DNA of 14,383 nt from Chloroflexi bacterium TMED70 (lineage in GTDB: Bacteria > Chloroflexota > Dehalococcoidia > Lucifugimonadales > Lucifugimonadaceae). Location: contig NHDX01000023.1 in NCBI GenBank assembly GCA_002171675.1, forward strand, positions 7,353 through 21,735, in the 5' to 3' direction. Every line of letters starts with the position of its first letter. Positions within the stretch are counted from its first letter, which is position 1. Positions 13,134 to 14,383 of this stretch are shown piece by piece. The notes below the pieces were generated by a model. The model was not told where the DNA came from and searched no databases. It saw only the letters and a program-made list of their open reading frames with translations. Both the position numbers and the translations under genes were made by a program.

Positions 13134-14383
13134 ATGGCTAATGAATCAAAAGAAGCACTAAAATTAATGCAGGACAATGGTTGTGATGTATTAGACATAA
13201 AATTTATTGATTTACCAGGGGTATGGCAACATGTTTCTGTTCCAATCAGCGAAGTAAATGACGGTCTGTTTGCTAATGGTACTGGATTTGATGGATCAAG
13301 TATAAGAGGATTTCAATCAATTGACGAATCAGATATGCTTTTAGTGCCAGATAAATCAACAGTAAAAATAGATCCATTTGTGGATGGACAGGTTACTGTA
13401 ATTGCAGACATAAAGGATCCAGTAACTGGAGAATTTTACACAAAAGATCCTCGAAATGTTGCAAAAAAGGCTCAAGATTACCTAAAAAGCACGGGTGTTG
13501 GAGATACATCCTTTTGGGGGCCTGAAGTAGAATTTTTTATATTTGATTCAGCTAGTTTCGACTATGGTCCAAATCATGGATTCCATCATGTTGATTCGGA
13601 TGAAGGTATTTGGAACTCTGGAGAAAGTCATATGTTGGATGGCATTACTCTTAATAAATCACATAGACCAAAACATAAAGGTGGGTACTTCCCTGTTTCA
13701 CCTGTTGATACTCAACAAGATATAAGAAATGAAATGATAAGAATAATGCAAGATTCTTTCAATATAAAAGTTGAAAAACAACATCACGAAGTTGCTACAG
13801 CTGGTCAAGGAGAAATCGATATAGTTTACAATACACTTTTAGAAACAGCTGATAATGTAATGGCTTACAAATATGTGGTAAAAAATGTTGCAAAAAGACA
13901 CGGTAAAGTTGCAACATTCATGCCTAAACCTATTTTTGAAGATAATGGTACTGGTATGCATACCCACCAATCTATCTGGAAAGATGGAAAGCCTCTTTTT
14001 GCAGGCGATTTATATGGTGGATTCTCCCAACTAGGCTTAAATTACACAGGAGGATTAATTAAGCATGGAAAAGCACTAATGGCATTAGCAGCTCCAACTA
14101 CAAATTCTTACAAAAGGCTTACTCCTGGATTTGAAGCTCCAACTATCCTTGCTCTATCTGCAAGAAATAGATCTGCAGCTTGTAGAGTGCCTATGTATTT
14201 TCAAAACCCAGCAGCAAAAAGAATTGAATTCAGATCTGCCGATCCAACTTGTAACCCTTATTTGACTTTTTCTGCTATGTTATTAGCAGGTCTTGATGGA
14301 ATAGAAAATGGTTATGACCCAGGAGAACCTTTAGAGCAAGATTTGTTTGAACTTCCCCTTGAAGAGCAGGCAAAACTACCTCA
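13134..14383 (+). CDS. glnA: glutamine synthetase type I (3' end outside window)
   Basis: GlnA makes glutamine from glutamate, ammonia and ATP and is the main nitrogen-assimilation enzyme; type I enzymes are cytoplasmic dodecamers. About 416 residues are visible, so some 50 C-terminal residues are missing. A Shine-Dalgarno AGGAG at 13122-13126 lies seven bases before the ATG. Landmarks: FDGSSIRGF (the Asp/Ser loop), GPEVEFFIFD with metal-binding Glu131 and Glu133, HRPKHKGGYFPVSPVD, HHEVATAGQGEID, NGTGMHTHQS, NSYKRLTPGFEAP, ARNRSA and RSADPTCNPYL. The central HHVDSDEGIWN region matches the beta-type enzymes like that of E. coli. At the position of the adenylylated tyrosine (E. coli Tyr397, in NLYDLPPEE) this protein has Phe405 in DLFELPLEE. 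Control by GlnE adenylylation is therefore unlikely. Transcriptional control through the upstream repeats is possible. Confidence 0.97.
   Translation, partial: MANESKEALKLMQDNGCDVLDIKFIDLPGVWQHVSVPISEVNDGLFANGTGFDGSSIRGFQSIDESDMLLVPDKSTVKIDPFVDGQVTVIADIKDPVTGEFYTKDPRNVAKKAQDYLKSTGVGDTSFWGPEVEFFIFDSASFDYGPNHGFHHVDSDEGIWNSGESHMLDGITLNKSHRPKHKGGYFPVSPVDTQQDIRNEMIRIMQDSFNIKVEKQHHEVATAGQGEIDIVYNTLLETADNVMAYKYVVKNVAKRHGKVATFMPKPIFEDNGTGMHTHQSIWKDGKPLFAGDLYGGFSQLGLNYTGGLIKHGKALMALAAPTTNSYKRLTPGFEAPTILALSARNRSAACRVPMYFQNPAAKRIEFRSADPTCNPYLTFSAMLLAGLDGIENGYDPGEPLEQDLFELPLEEQAKLP

Noticed and set aside
13543..13725. 60-codon open frame inside glnA in another frame
   Set aside because: It lies entirely within well-conserved glutamine synthetase coding sequence, has no ribosome site and no recognisable protein character.
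1..14383. tRNA genes, CRISPR arrays, insertion sequences, phage or defence genes
   Set aside because: I saw no cloverleaf-like T-arm/anticodon patterns, no spaced repeats, no transposase motifs and no defence or phage domains. Intergenic space is too limited to hide most of these.

Overview
This window comes from a compact, AT-rich bacterial chromosome (roughly 30% GC by eye) holding housekeeping genes. I found no mobile element, CRISPR array, rRNA or tRNA. The best clue to the organism is a 47-residue four-cysteine protein at 5915-6058 that looks like DUF5679, a family I associate mainly with Chloroflexota. Together with the AT bias, minimal spacers and gene order, this suggests a streamlined, perhaps marine, Dehalococcoidia/SAR202-like bacterium. 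That placement is an inference and not proven here.

Layout. (1) 1-564, plus strand: the 3' part of a caa3-type cytochrome c oxidase assembly factor (CtaG family). (2) 5716-561, minus strand: a tight four-gene unit, pheS-pheT-moeA-unknown, with gaps of 3-5 bp. It makes both subunits of phenylalanyl-tRNA synthetase, a molybdenum-insertion enzyme and an unrecognised 143-aa protein. (3) 5717-5914: a divergent promoter region with small dyads and a repeated 11-mer. (4) 5915-6058: the DUF5679-like zinc-ribbon gene with a strong Shine-Dalgarno site. (5) 6059-6153: two inverted repeats, the second a near-perfect 21-bp hairpin. (6) 6154-12628, plus strand: aldo/keto reductase, trpS, trpE, trpG, trpD, trpC, trpF, mostly overlapping or a few bases apart. 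This covers chorismate to carboxyphenylaminodeoxyribulose phosphate, plus tryptophanyl-tRNA charging; trpB and trpA are not here. (7) 13035-12625, minus strand: a pentapeptide-repeat protein. (8) 13036-13133: a divergent regulatory region with a perfect tandem pair of 16-bp palindromic repeats. (9) 13134-14383, plus strand: type I glutamine synthetase glnA, cut off by the window end.

The most notable points are these. trpC is out of frame with its own conserved N-terminus, and the break falls in a run of ten A's. This could be sequencing error, mutation or transcriptional slippage. The glutamine synthetase carries Phe where GlnE-regulated enzymes have the adenylylated Tyr. The glnA upstream region has operator-like tandem repeats. 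A long A/T hairpin stands just before the first gene of the trpS-trp unit. I see no clearly new multi-gene system; the window is mostly ordinary metabolism with some unusual regulatory and decoding features.
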